Shown in pieces: positions 1 to 10,069 of a stretch of 64,000 nucleotides of DNA (positions are counted from its first letter, which is position 1; each line of letters opens with the position of its first letter). The translations under genes were made by a program, and so were the position numbers. The notes under the pieces are model-generated. The model was not told the DNA's origin and searched no databases. It was given only the letters and a program-made list of their open reading frames with translations. Origin of the DNA: Zelonia costaricensis (lineage: Eukaryota; Euglenozoa; Kinetoplastea; Trypanosomatida; Trypanosomatidae); contig JASAOO010003550.1 in NCBI GenBank assembly GCA_030849075.1, positions 1 through 64,000 of the forward strand, read 5' to 3'.

Positions 1-1770
1 ACCTGCTGCAGCAGCGGCGCCAAAGCCGCCCCCGCCGAACCCGCCGATCGCTGGGACCGTTGCCGCAGCGGGGTTGGTCGGGGCCGCAGCAGCCAACGGT
101 GCCTGCGGCAGCGGCGGGATGTCGAAGTAGGTCGACGGCGAGGCACGACGGAAGAGGCCCATGCCGTTGCGCTGGGCCTCGGTGTCCGCAAAGAGGACGT
201 CCGCCTCGGCCTGGCCGTATTGCCGCGTGAACAACTCGCGGGCCATGTCGGTGCGACTGTGCAGGTGCGCGGACACACAGGAGGAGTCACGCAGCTGATT
301 CAGCTCGTACACGAGGGCGGCATTGATCTGCGCGATGGCGTCGTTCGGCACGACAGCGCCGGCGTGTGCGCCGTGACGGCCATGCAGTCCCCCGCCCGCC
401 CCGCGGAGTGGCCGGCCCGGGGGCACCAGCGTCGCCTCCAGGTCGGCCAGGGCACCGCTGACGTGGTCCATGCGCCGGCTGAGGTCCTCGACGAGGGCCA
501 CAAAAGGCGACGCAGCGCCGGCACTCACGGCAGGGCGGTACGTGCTGCCGCCACGCGCGCCACCGGGCCCGCTGACGATGGCAGGCGGCGTGGAGGGCAG
601 CCCCTGCTCCAGCAGCGGCTCCCACACGTGCCGCTCGTAGTCGCGCAGGTGCGCCTCGAGTCGCTCCATCCGCTCCAGCTGCCGCCGTGCCTGCCCTTCG
701 TGCTGTTTGCAGTGCACCGCCACAAGGTCCACGGCGCGGTTGCCACCCCCCTTCAGCGTCGCCAGCTGTGCGAGGAGCTGGCGGTAGCTGGACGACGACG
801 CCGCCGCCTTGCTTGACGCTGCCGTCGATGCCGCGCCGGCCCCGGCGCTGCCAAAACCAGAGGCGGCCGGTCCGTCGGACTCGTTGAAGTACTGGTACAC
901 CTTCTTGGCGGCCTCCCGCTCGGCGTGCATGAAGCTGCGGAGTTCCATGAGATGCTGCTGCAGCGGCTGCGGCAGCGCCTCGAAGCGGACCTGCTCCGTC
1001 ACCTGCGAGAAGTCGACATCGCGGGCCCAGCTGCTCGCGTTGCCCGGGCCCTTGATGCCGGGGTACGGGTACTGTTGCGCCGTGGGCATCGCGGGCGCCG
1101 CAGTACCCTGGGCGGCAGTCCCAAAACCGCCTCCGAATCCACCCCCCGCCCCGAAGCCGCCGCCAGTCGCGCCGAAGCCGCCACCCGCAGGCGTCATGCC
1201 GAAACCCGATGTGGCCGGCTTGGCGCCGAACCCACCCGCAGCACCGAAGCCGCCTGTGGAGGCACTGGTGCCGAAGCCGCCGCCTGCGCCTGCCGCCGGG
1301 GCCGCGCCAAAGCCGGTCGTGGCTGTTGCCGGCTTGGCGCCAAACCCACCCGCAGCACCGAAGCCGCCTGTGGAGGCACCGGTGCCGAAGCCGCCGCCTG
1401 CGCCTGCCGCCGGAGCCGCGCCAAAGCCGGTCGTGGCTGTTGCCGGCTTGGCGCCGAACCCGCCGGTGGCACCGAAGCCCGTCGTTGCACCCGCCCCGGC
1501 GGCGGGCGCAGCCCCGAAGCCGCCAGTAGCCGGTGTAGCTCCAAAGCCGCCCGTTGCGGCAGCATTTCCGAAGCCGCCGGTTGCCGGTGCAGCCCCAAAG
1601 CCGCCTGGGGCGGCCGCAGCGGGCCTCGCACCGGAGCCCCCACCACTGCCCGTGCCAAAGCCGACGGTGGCGCCGGAGCCGGCGGGTGCAGCCGCGCCGA
1701 AACCGCCGGCTGCGGGCTTGGCGCCGAAGCCGCTGGCACCACCAAAGCCCCCGCCAGTACCGAAAGACAT
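1..1770 (-). CDS. FG-repeat nucleoporin, 3' end beyond the window
   Basis: The minus-strand frame from the ATG at 1770 stays open to base 1, so 590 codons are visible and the C-terminus is missing. Residues 1 to about 220 are Gly/Ala-rich with about twenty GFG motifs, starting MSFGTGGGFGG. Residues of roughly 230-550 lose the repeats and are rich in charged and Leu residues, fitting a coiled-coil (for example LPQPLQQHLMELRSFM and LERMERLEAHLRDYERHVW). GFG motifs return near codon 570. FG regions form the permeability barrier of the nuclear pore; FG repeats followed by coiled coil is the layout of the central-channel Nup62/Nup58/Nup54 group, so a Nup58- or Nup54-like role is my inference. Near-identical 38-residue units are tandemly repeated in the FG part. 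The proline-rich frame on the opposite strand is only its antisense. Confidence 0.85.
   Translation of the reverse strand, partial: MSFGTGGGFGGASGFGAKPAAGGFGAAAPAGSGATVGFGTGSGGGSGARPAAAAPGGFGAAPATGGFGNAAATGGFGATPATGGFGAAPAAGAGATTGFGATGGFGAKPATATTGFGAAPAAGAGGGFGTGASTGGFGAAGGFGAKPATATTGFGAAPAAGAGGGFGTSASTGGFGAAGGFGAKPATSGFGMTPAGGGFGATGGGFGAGGGFGGGFGTAAQGTAAPAMPTAQQYPYPGIKGPGNASSWARDVDFSQVTEQVRFEALPQPLQQHLMELRSFMHAEREAAKKVYQYFNESDGPAASGFGSAGAGAASTAASSKAAASSSSYRQLLAQLATLKGGGNRAVDLVAVHCKQHEGQARRQLERMERLEAHLRDYERHVWEPLLEQGLPSTPPAIVSGPGGARGGSTYRPAVSAGAASPFVALVEDLSRRMDHVSGALADLEATLVPPGRPLRGAGGGLHGRHGAHAGAVVPNDAIAQINAALVYELNQLRDSSCVSAHLHSRTDMARELFTRQYGQAEADVLFADTEAQRNGMGLFRRASPSTYFDIPPLPQAPLAAAAPTNPAAATVPAIGGFGGGGFGAAAAAG
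1220..1447 (-). repeat. Two tandem 114-bp units inside the FG domain
   Basis: Bases 1220-1333 and 1334-1447 are near-identical copies of a 114-bp (38-codon) unit, and a third partial copy begins at 1448. Each unit encodes four to five GFG motifs. The length is a whole number of codons, so copy number can change without breaking the frame. Confidence 0.85.
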
Positions 1771-2724
1771 GTTTGCTTGTCAAGCGCCGCAGAGCTCGCT
1801 TGTATTCGCCCACACAAGAAAAGGGAACTCTTCTTGTGACGCGCGCGCTGGCACTCGTGTGCCACAGCACCAACTCTTGGGTTAAACTGTTTGCGCGTAA
1901 CGTCAGCGACTTCGTGCCCGCACTGAATCGCAGGGCGTGTTATCGGGATCGTCGTTCCCGGCCCCTCTCCTCTCTGTGACGACGTCTACGCAGTGAGGGG
2001 ATGCGGACACACAAGCTCGCGCGTAGCGGCTGTCAACGGCAACAAACCCTTCCCACGCGTTCTCCACACTGGTACGTCAAGAAGGAGGGGCAGAGAAGCT
2101 CGCACGTGCCCAGACGGCCCAGCACAAACGTGCCTGCAATGAACCTGCCTGCGCGAACGGGGTGGCGCCTCTGTGGGTGTCTGCGTGCGTGCGTCCGCTT
2201 GGAAGTGGTTCTGAAGGAGAGCGCGATGTGGTGTAGGTTCCTACGGTATTGTGGTGAGACCAGCAGCACGGAAATGGTGACAGGAGAGTGGGGCAGTAAG
2301 CGTGGTGTACCGCACTACGCAAGGCCGGGGAAAAGGGAGGGAGCCGTCGGCATGCGTGGCGGCAACACCTCTCAGCCTATCGGCGAGTCGAGAAGGGCAA
2401 CACAGGCGAAATCGATCTCAACACGCGATCGCCGTGTACTCGCCGGCTTGTCAGACGTCTTCTCTTTTCCTTTTCAGGCTGCCTCTTTCCGGCATAAGCA
2501 GAGACGCGTCCAAAACAAAAAAAAAAGCCAAGAGACAAGACGCTCAGCTATCCTCACCTGAGAACCCCCCTGGCCTTTGAGACGAGGAAGATGCGCCGCG
2601 ACCGATCCCCACCCACACGGCGACCTTCTCTATGCTGCGAGTGCGCATCTATGCATCAAGTGAAGCACGCATCGGCCCAGCCGCTCGTGTACGTTTTTGT
2701 TTTGTCTTTTTTTCAAGGAGCGCC
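1771..2724. other. Inter-genic stretch (UTRs)
   Basis: No supported gene. On the coding (minus) strand a pyrimidine tract opposite 1814-1830 followed by AG at 1799-1800 is a candidate spliced-leader acceptor for the nucleoporin. An A-run on the plus strand at about 2515-2525 is U-rich in the transcript. Confidence 0.6.
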
Positions 2725-4500
2725 TCAGCTGGTGTACCCTGTACAACTCAGGAGCGCATACCGGGCGTCCCAGACGGCGCCACGGGTTGTGGCGCTCAGG
2801 CGCTGGTCTTGCTGTGTCCATACGCGTTGGTAGTACTGGGCAAGACGGACCCGGTCGGTCTTGACGCCGCTGGACAGCGTGCTCGCCATCCGACCCGTCT
2901 CCAGCCCAGAGCGCGGCTGCACGGAGGGGCCGACGGGCTGGTGCATCACCGGAACGCAACGGCCGCTCATCGGCGTCGCCTGGGCCGTGTGCTGGGCTCG
3001 CTCCGCCGCGTCCAGCTGACGGGCGCGGCAGAACGACACCGCCGGCGCGGCACGGGCCGCGCGAGGAGCGATCCGGGTCGCCTTCACTCGATCCGCGGTG
3101 TGAACGGCACGTATCAGACGCGCGTCCTGCGCCTCCCGGTACGGCTGGCGGCACCGCGACACGTCAACGCGGCACCGCAGACACCGGCCGCTGCTGCAGC
3201 GCGGAGCGTCCACGCCGCAGGCCGGCACAAACGACGACGACCTCGCTTTCGGGACAACGTGGCGGCAAGGCGGCTCCAGCGACAACGCCAGCGGAGGCAC
3301 GAGCCCGTACGACTCCGCGTGGAAGGCGGCGGTCGCGTTGCTGCCCTCGTGCCGCTCCAGCCCGTCGCCCACGAGTGGGGCGTGCGGGCAGTCGGTTCGA
3401 ACAAAGGTGGACGAGCTCGCGGACGATGACGTGGCACCATCCTCGCTTTCCGCGGCCTCCTCCTTCTGTGGTTGCAGTGAAGGCGATTGGATTGCTTGCG
3501 TCGACATGGTGGCTGCAGCCGCCGTACCAACGCTGCACGTGCTGCTTGTCAGCACGGCGTGGAATTCGTCGTAGGGCGCGTCCGCCGGCAGCGGAGGCAC
3601 GGCCGCCGCCGTCGCCGCGCCCGCCCCGCGAGACGGCCGACCAGCTCGAGCGCTGGGGGAGCGGCGGGGCATGGCGGACGAGAGCAGGAGCGCCTCGTAC
3701 TCCTGCATCCACTCGGTCAGCACGTCGCACTCGTGGGGCGTCAACGCGATAGCGCCGCCTTCGCGCGGCATGCCTCGCAGCGCAGCGGCAGAGGCCGGCA
3801 GTGACATGCGCTCTGCCGCGTCGCGTACTGAAGACTGCGCATGGCTGTGCGCCGACGACGCGCTAGCCGCGGCGTCCATGTGGGCATTCGAGACGTGCGA
3901 ACGGGTGACGGAGGCGGGGGTCCTGGACCCCTGCGAGGAGTCGAGCGTCGACGTTGGCACCGACGACACGGAGTCGGCGGCGAGGACGGGGGGCGGTGGC
4001 GTTGGTGAGGCGGAGTGGCCGCTGCCGCTGCCCCTGTCCGAGCTGCTTCGCTTGCTCTCGCAGAAAATTGACGGCGGGGCGGGGGACTCGTGCGAGCTGG
4101 CCGGTGCCGCCGCCGTGCCCGAGGTGCGCTCGGCCGAGTCGTCTGCCTTGGCCACGGCAGCAGCAGTTGCATTCGCAACGTCGCTGCCGCCCATGCCTCT
4201 GCCGCTGTCCGCGCCTGCCGGGGCGGAAGAGATGGACGACGCCGTCGAACGCCGCAATACTCGACTTGGCGGCTTTACCGAGGAGGGCGCTGCCGAGGAC
4301 GCCGACGTGGTGCTGCCCCTGCTCATGGAGGACGAGAAGGGAGAGGCGTAGGCGTTGGTGTCGCCCATCATCGCCGCGACGGTCGAGTCGTTGAAGCCCA
4401 TCTGCTGCAGGGTGGTGCGCACCAGCGCGGCATCGACCCCGTCCACGCCCATGCGCGCCTCCAGGTACGCCGTGTAGGCGCCTTCAGCAGAGGTCAGCAT
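2725..4500 (-). CDS. HYLS1-like protein, putative centriole/basal body component
   Basis: 591 residues, ATG at 4500. Most of the protein is low-complexity Ser/Ala/Pro sequence. Two ordered-looking ends stand out. Residues about 23-47 (LVRTTLQQMGFNDSTVAAMM) form a short helical module resembling a UBA fold or the N-terminal helical motif of HYLS1 proteins. Residues 547-591 begin KTDRVRLAQYYQRVW and continue to a WDARYALL segment, which matches as I recall it the HYLS1 C-terminal box (KTDRV, aromatic-spaced YxxYxxxW, then RWxxRxxL). HYLS1 is a centriolar protein needed for ciliogenesis, so a basal body role is inferred. The middle contains scattered Cys residues without a clear zinc motif. If the HYLS1 match is wrong, this is a conserved-looking protein of unknown function. 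Confidence 0.75.
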   Translation of the reverse strand: MLTSAEGAYTAYLEARMGVDGVDAALVRTTLQQMGFNDSTVAAMMGDTNAYASPFSSSMSRGSTTSASSAAPSSVKPPSRVLRRSTASSISSAPAGADSGRGMGGSDVANATAAAVAKADDSAERTSGTAAAPASSHESPAPPSIFCESKRSSSDRGSGSGHSASPTPPPPVLAADSVSSVPTSTLDSSQGSRTPASVTRSHVSNAHMDAAASASSAHSHAQSSVRDAAERMSLPASAAALRGMPREGGAIALTPHECDVLTEWMQEYEALLLSSAMPRRSPSARAGRPSRGAGAATAAAVPPLPADAPYDEFHAVLTSSTCSVGTAAAATMSTQAIQSPSLQPQKEEAAESEDGATSSSASSSTFVRTDCPHAPLVGDGLERHEGSNATAAFHAESYGLVPPLALSLEPPCRHVVPKARSSSFVPACGVDAPRCSSGRCLRCRVDVSRCRQPYREAQDARLIRAVHTADRVKATRIAPRAARAAPAVSFCRARQLDAAERAQHTAQATPMSGRCVPVMHQPVGPSVQPRSGLETGRMASTLSSGVKTDRVRLAQYYQRVWTQQDQRLSATTRGAVWDARYALLSCTGYTS

Positions 4501-5532
4501 TGCGGCGACGTCTGGGTGAAGCAGAAAGGGGCGGCAAGAAAGAGGTGCTTTGTATGATAGTTGCCACGAGCACGGCGGAAATGGACAACAAGAAACAGAG
4601 AAGTGGTTTCTTTTCGTTTATGTGGGAAATGGAGCTGCGTCTATGCTAGAGAAGACTGCAAAAAGGAGGGGGGTTGTGCACGTGAGAGAGCGGCAGGGGT
4701 GGGCTTGCAGTGCCGCCTGCGCGCAGACAGTGCTGGAGCGATGGGGCACGACGACCGTCCCAGTGCCTCTCCGCCAGAGGCTTACGTGGTGGTGATGTCT
4801 ATGAGAGTGTGTGTGTGTGTGTTTGTGTGTTTGAGGGACAGCGACGGAGGACACGTCGAAGTCTGCGACGCCGTATACGCAGCCGGTGGCAGCCCCGCAC
4901 CAGCGAGAAGGAAAAGCGTGCGAGGATTCAGAAAAAAAAAAGAGGGAGAGAGGCAGTGCGGCCAGTGGACGTGACAGTGCTTCGGCAGACGCTGCACGCG
5001 TCTTGTGTGCCAGCTGCGTCTGATCTGGCAAAAGTGCGAAACAGCTTCGCGAAAGCGCCGGGGGGCGAGCTTGTTTGTCCAGCTTCTTTTTTCTTTTCAC
5101 CGCGGCACCGCTCGGCACGCGGCACGCTGGAGGTGGACACACGACGAAGGTCGTGGAGCTCCGCGTACTGCTTCTGTTGCCTCGCTTTGCTGCCAGCCAT
5201 CCTCCGCTGCCAGGGGCTCAAGGCGACCAGTAGACATCCGTCGCCGTCGCATACTACCGGTCTCCACCGAGGAGTTGCCGTGCCACATAATGCCGTTCCG
5301 CTGCGGTGCGACTCTCTTTTGTTGCCGTTGTTTTCCAGCTTCGATTAAGCAGGAGCAGCCATCGCTCTCAGCATCGGCAGACCGCTCTCTCGTGCATGTT
5401 AACGAATGCCGCACGTGTGAATGATCAAGTGACCGGAGGGGGAAATGGGGTGACGTGCGGGGTCGGCACAAGCGCCAACACCACGCCGGCGAGAGCATGC
5501 CAGCACGGCAGTCGGCAGGACGCAGGCGAGGC
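4501..5532. other. Inter-genic stretch (UTRs)
   Basis: No supported gene. Contains a short GT microsatellite at about 4807-4834 and, opposite purine runs near 4930-4950, U/C-rich transcript sequence. Forms the 3' UTR of the acidic TM protein and the 5' UTR of the HYLS1-like gene. Confidence 0.6.
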
Positions 5533-7446
5533 TTAGGCGTCCTCCCAGTCTGCCTCGTCCTCCCACTCGTCCACCTCGTCCGCCCCCGCGTCTGGCTCCC
5601 CGCCCTCCTCCGCCGCCGTCGCCCTCGTGCCTGACTCCCGCGCCTCAGCCGCAGCCGAGGCCGGCGGAGGTGGGGCCGCCTGTGCCGCCTCCTGCTGACG
5701 CCGTTGCGTCCGCACCTTCTCCTTCCGGGCCTCTTCGGCCTCCACCTCCCGCTCCGCCATGTCCACCGTGAGGTCGGTTCGCGCAGCCAGTTGGCGGATG
5801 CGAGCGAACAACTCCCGCTCGAAGGCGGCCTTGTCGCGGCGGCTCCACGGAATCGCGACGCCGTCCCCCTCCTCGTCATCCTCGTCGTCGTCTGCGCCGT
5901 CCTCGTCTTCCTCGTCATCCTCGTCCTCCCACTCCGCCTCGTCGGACCCGCCAAACAGGTTGTCGTCCATGCCGACGACACGCACGTCGTTGCCGGGATC
6001 GCGCCGGGCCTGCCGCATACCCTCACGGCTGTAGAAGTGCGGCGCGTTGTCCTGCTGTTGAAGGTACGCCATGAACTCCGCCTCCTCGGCGTCGTCCTCG
6101 GCCTCGGCCCAGCCGTCCTCCATCATGTCTCCATCCTCGTCGATGCGCCGCCGCGCCGCTGCGCCGCTGGGGGTCGCCATCATCGACGGCATCATCGGCA
6201 TCCCCGCAGAGCGCTGGCCGAGAATGCGGTTGAGTACCGAGTCGTCACCGTCCAGCGCGCCGCTTCCAGCCCCCGCAGCGGATGGCCTCGACACGGTGCT
6301 GCCGAGCATCATGGACTGGAAGCGCTGCGCCTGCCGCTCCATCGCGCTTGGGTAGTCGTCGAATCCGTCATCCTCCTCTCCGTCATCGTCCTCGTCGCCG
6401 CCGCTGTGAGGGCGGCCTGCGTACTCGGCGGCAAAGCGGCGGTACAGCGCGTCCATCATGTCCTCGTCCCCCTCGTCCTCGTCGCCCTCGCGGTCTCCAT
6501 CGGCGTCAACGGAGGAGACCGGCGTGGGGCGACCATCAGCGCGGTGGAGGGCAACACGGCGCTGCCGCAGCTTCTCCCGCTCGTTCGACATGTCGAGGTA
6601 CTCGAGGGTGCGCACCATGATGTTGGCGTGCAGCTCATCCGCTTCATCGTTGCTCGCGGCAGGGGCGGCGCTGCCGTACACGTCACCGCCATTCGCCTCC
6701 TCGAAGTCGGCAAACGCCATGAGCAGCTCATCCCGCGCATTCGCCTCCATCGCTGTGGCCAGGTGGTAGTTGAGCGAGACGTCGGTGGAGTCGGAGCTCG
6801 TCGAGCTGGCGTCCTCGTCGTCGTAGGCGATGCCGGCCTCGCGCTGCAGCAGCGCACGGATGAGCTTGATGTGCTGCTCTCGGTTCGCCATGTCCTTGGA
6901 CCCGTCGAGACCTGTAGCCGCGGCAGTCGCCACCGCCCTCGAAACGGGCTGCGACGACGTCGCATAGCCCTTCGGAGCGGCGGGGGAAGAAGCCGCGGTA
7001 GCCCTCGCAGCACCGCCAGTGGGTCGCCCTGCTGTCGTACTGCCCTTCGCCTTGCCACGGAGCAGCTCCTGCCGTGCCCTGCTCTTCTCGGCGTCAAAGA
7101 GGTTTGCAGCTCCGGTACCGCTTGCGAAGTCGTCGTCCTCGTCGTCCGCCGCGGCGGCCTGCCGGCCGAGAAGTGGAAGCCGCTGCACAAGTCGCGACAA
7201 CCACGACGAGGACGGGGAGGACGGGGAGGACGGAGACGCCGCGGTCGCGTACAGGAGTCGGCCGCCAATGACGGCGGAGGCCCCTGCCGCGACAGCGACG
7301 GCGCCTAACACCGACGCGCGACCTGCAAAACTCCCTGAAGCTCCGGACGTTGCTGCGGTCGTCGAGGCGACACGCGGCTCGACGACAGGCGCAGAGCTGC
7401 GGCGCAGCTGCACCGTCGGCGCGAGACTCGAGGAGGCACCAAACAT
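5533..7446 (-). CDS. Acidic protein with one N-terminal TM, probably mitochondrial; unknown function
   Basis: 637 residues from the ATG at 7446. The first ~40 residues are poor in acidic residues and rich in Ser/Ala/Arg, compatible with a mitochondrial presequence. A hydrophobic Ala/Val/Gly segment at about 44-69 (AGRASVLGAVAVAAGASAVIG) looks like one membrane span. The rest is strongly acidic, with long Asp/Glu stretches interrupted by more conventional helical pieces such as DELHANIMVRTLEYLDMSNE and AEFMAYLQQQDNAPHFYSRE. The C-terminus ends in Asp/Glu/Trp-rich sequence. I recognise no enzyme motif. The layout suggests a membrane-anchored protein with a large disordered acidic tail; membrane identity is inferred from the N-terminus only. 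Confidence 0.8.
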   Translation of the reverse strand: MFGASSSLAPTVQLRRSSAPVVEPRVASTTAATSGASGSFAGRASVLGAVAVAAGASAVIGGRLLYATAASPSSPSSPSSSWLSRLVQRLPLLGRQAAAADDEDDDFASGTGAANLFDAEKSRARQELLRGKAKGSTTAGRPTGGAARATAASSPAAPKGYATSSQPVSRAVATAAATGLDGSKDMANREQHIKLIRALLQREAGIAYDDEDASSTSSDSTDVSLNYHLATAMEANARDELLMAFADFEEANGGDVYGSAAPAASNDEADELHANIMVRTLEYLDMSNEREKLRQRRVALHRADGRPTPVSSVDADGDREGDEDEGDEDMMDALYRRFAAEYAGRPHSGGDEDDDGEEDDGFDDYPSAMERQAQRFQSMMLGSTVSRPSAAGAGSGALDGDDSVLNRILGQRSAGMPMMPSMMATPSGAAARRRIDEDGDMMEDGWAEAEDDAEEAEFMAYLQQQDNAPHFYSREGMRQARRDPGNDVRVVGMDDNLFGGSDEAEWEDEDDEEDEDGADDDEDDEEGDGVAIPWSRRDKAAFERELFARIRQLAARTDLTVDMAEREVEAEEARKEKVRTQRRQQEAAQAAPPPPASAAAEARESGTRATAAEEGGEPDAGADEVDEWEDEADWEDA

Positions 7447-9956
7447 GCCGACCAGACGCAGAAAAATCAGACAGCGTGGCCGGTGCCCTTGCGTAGCTTT
7501 GCTTAGGCTCCTTTGTGTGAGAGGTAGCCTCTGAGGAACGCAAAGGTAGTGTGTCTGTGTGTGTGTGTGTGTGTGTGTGCTTGTTTGTTGGTGCGTTTGC
7601 GTGTGTACGAGAGGGGCCCACCTGTCTTTATGCGGGCTCGTCTTCTATGATGCAGCTTCGGAAGGGTGCTAGCTTTGACCTTCGTGAAAGAGTGCGGCTG
7701 ATGTTGCAGCCCACTGCTTTGCGGGTAGCGCGTTGAGAAGCAGTGCTACACTGGGCACCGCACTCTTTGTACTGCACTCAGCACCCTGCTCCACTAGTAA
7801 GCAAGTCTTTGCGCACACTTGAGCAGCTGAACGCGTCGTCGAGAGAGAGGAAGAGCGCAAAAAGAAAAGGAGCGAAGGAGCGGTGCTGATGCTTGAGGGG
7901 GCGATGAGGCTGCTTGAGCGCGTTCGTCTGTGATTCAACAGAGGTAGACGGGTGTGTGTGTGTGTCTTTTTATGGATTTACTTCTTGCTGTGTGTGGGTG
8001 CGTGTTCCTGCTTGACAGCGGCGCGCACGTGTACTGCTGCAAGAGCGGAACAAGAGGAAAGGCGAGAGAAGGGAGGAAGTGGCAACCGTGGCAGCGGCAG
8101 TCGGGAAGGAGGAGAGAACTGGAAAGGGAAGCATCACGAGGGAGGCGAGAAGGAGCCCCGTGTCCTCAGCGAAGCGCACTTAAAACGAAGCCGCTTGCGA
8201 GGAAGGGGTGCTGCAAGAGTTGGGGAGACGAAAGTAGCACGCGACCTTTGCCCACCTGTGCGTCCCTCGACTCACGTCAGCGTAGGCGGAGGTTTGCCTC
8301 GACTGAACACACCCTCACTGTGGCAACCACCACCCCCTCGCATCGGTGGCTACGCTGCAATCTGAGAAAAGGGTAGTCTCTGGGACTCGACGCGCCGCCG
8401 CGAGAGCCCGAGACGCTGTCGTTCGCATCCAGGGAAGCACGCTCGCAATCAATTCTCGCCGACTTTTTTTTGTTTGTTTGTTGTTGAGGCCGACAGTGGC
8501 GGAGATGTCGGAGAAAAGCCTAAAGGCGAAACACCAGAAGGAGAAGAGGAAGGAAAAACACAGCAACCGGCAAATAGGTTTGATCAGAAGGGGGAGTCGT
8601 GGTAAAACAAAAGAGAAAAAGTGAAGCATCGAAAGGCTGAAAAGAGGAAAAAGGACAAGCCAGTGTGACATGCCGTGGGCTTCCAATACGGAGTGGGCAC
8701 CGCCTGTCTCAGGGAGACAAGCTCGACGCGAAGAGGAGTACGGGGAGAAGGACGCAGGTGCGGAGAAGAAGGGATCGGTTTCTTGCTTGGGAGAGGTTCA
8801 GCTCGTGGCGTGTGTGGGCGCCGGTGCGTTTGGGAGAGAGCAGTGGGTATAGGTTCCACTCTAGCCACCACAGACACACACACACGCACACAAGCAATCA
8901 CCTCGTTTCAGCTGCACCCACTCACACGAGCCTTCTGCACTCCCCTTGCTCCATTCAGATAAGCGCCTTAGGCGTGCGAACGTCCCTCGTGTTTCAATCC
9001 ATCTTACGAGTCCGCATCTGCGCTAGGGGGGGGGGGTAAGACAGAGAGAAGCGCACGCAGGCAGCGACGGAGGCCGGGCAGACACACGAGCGGTGACCAG
9101 CATACACAAATCTAGAAGTGAAGGCGAAGGGCAGAAGCGAGAGCCGAAGCAGTCGGAGCGATGGAAACGGGAGAGGGACAGCGACGACTACGAACGTTCA
9201 TTGTGTCCTTGTTATGAACCTTTTTTCTTGAGTCCACATTGACTTGTATTCGCCACAAACTCACGGCGATAGCACGACAGACCCCCGTGCCAAGCGCGCC
9301 CGTACTGCCGTGTTTGCTATACCGGGCTTTCCACCGGTTTCGCTGCCTTGCCGTGCGTATTGAGGCACTCGCAATCCACAATGAGCGCCACTCCGTTTCT
9401 CCCTCCCCCCCCCCAATCCCTGATCCACCGCTCGTGGAATGCGCCGTCCGCACAGAAAAGGTCCTTACCTAACGGCGCCATCGGCAACGCTCGTCTCCAC
9501 CCGACCACATGCGTCACGAGCACTTGTAACCCACCCTCAGCGCGATCACACGATGAGCCGTAAAAGCTGCAAGGTGAACCGCAGCAAAAAGGGTGGGCAC
9601 GTCGTGGGCGGGGACCAAGGCACAGCGAGAAACCGAAACGAGAAGCTCCGTTCACAACCATCTCTACGCGTGGACGGACAAGGGAGGAAAAGAGAAAAGC
9701 CACGGCATCCGCCTTCGTGGAGTGCTTGTGGGCGAGTGCGTGTCGTTGCCGAGTGAAGCGCCGAAGGAGAAAACAAAGCACCACACACGCACACGCGCGC
9801 GTTGAGGGACGTGGAAAGACGAAAACGCCTCTTCCACACCCGACTTTTTCGCATGAGTGTCCACTTGCGCTAAGCCCCGTTCGTGGCGCCAGCACGGTGC
9901 CGGAGGCAGAAAAGAGAGGCGGAGATGCGTGGCGGCGGCGGCGTCGGCGTGCGCGC

Positions 9957-10022
<66 letters not shown>

Positions 10023-10069
10023 ACAAGGGCATGCACGTGCTCGCCGGTGCGCGTGAGCGCTGTTCACCT
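7447..10069. other. 2.6-kb inter-genic stretch with microsatellites
   Basis: No supported gene on either strand; frames here are short and follow homopolymer or dinucleotide bias. Contains GT repeats at 7549-7579 and 7953-7966, a CA tract at about 8873-8891, a G9 run near 9028 and the long (GT)31 at 9959-10020. It must supply the 3' UTR of the cathepsin B gene and the 5' UTR of the acidic TM gene. Confidence 0.6.
9959..10020. repeat. (GT)31 microsatellite in the CPC 3' UTR
   Basis: An uninterrupted 31-unit GT repeat, preceded by a GC alternation at 9951-9958. It lies 50 bases past the cathepsin B stop codon, so the transcript carries (AC)31. Alternating purine-pyrimidine DNA of this length can adopt Z-form. 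Confidence 0.95.

Noticed and set aside
809..1885. Proline/alanine-rich frame of 358 codons on the plus strand
   Set aside because: Exact antisense of the FG repeats of the minus-strand nucleoporin; wrong strand for the array.
5704..7308. 534-codon plus-strand frame
   Set aside because: Antisense of the acidic TM gene, produced by its GC-rich, stop-poor sequence.
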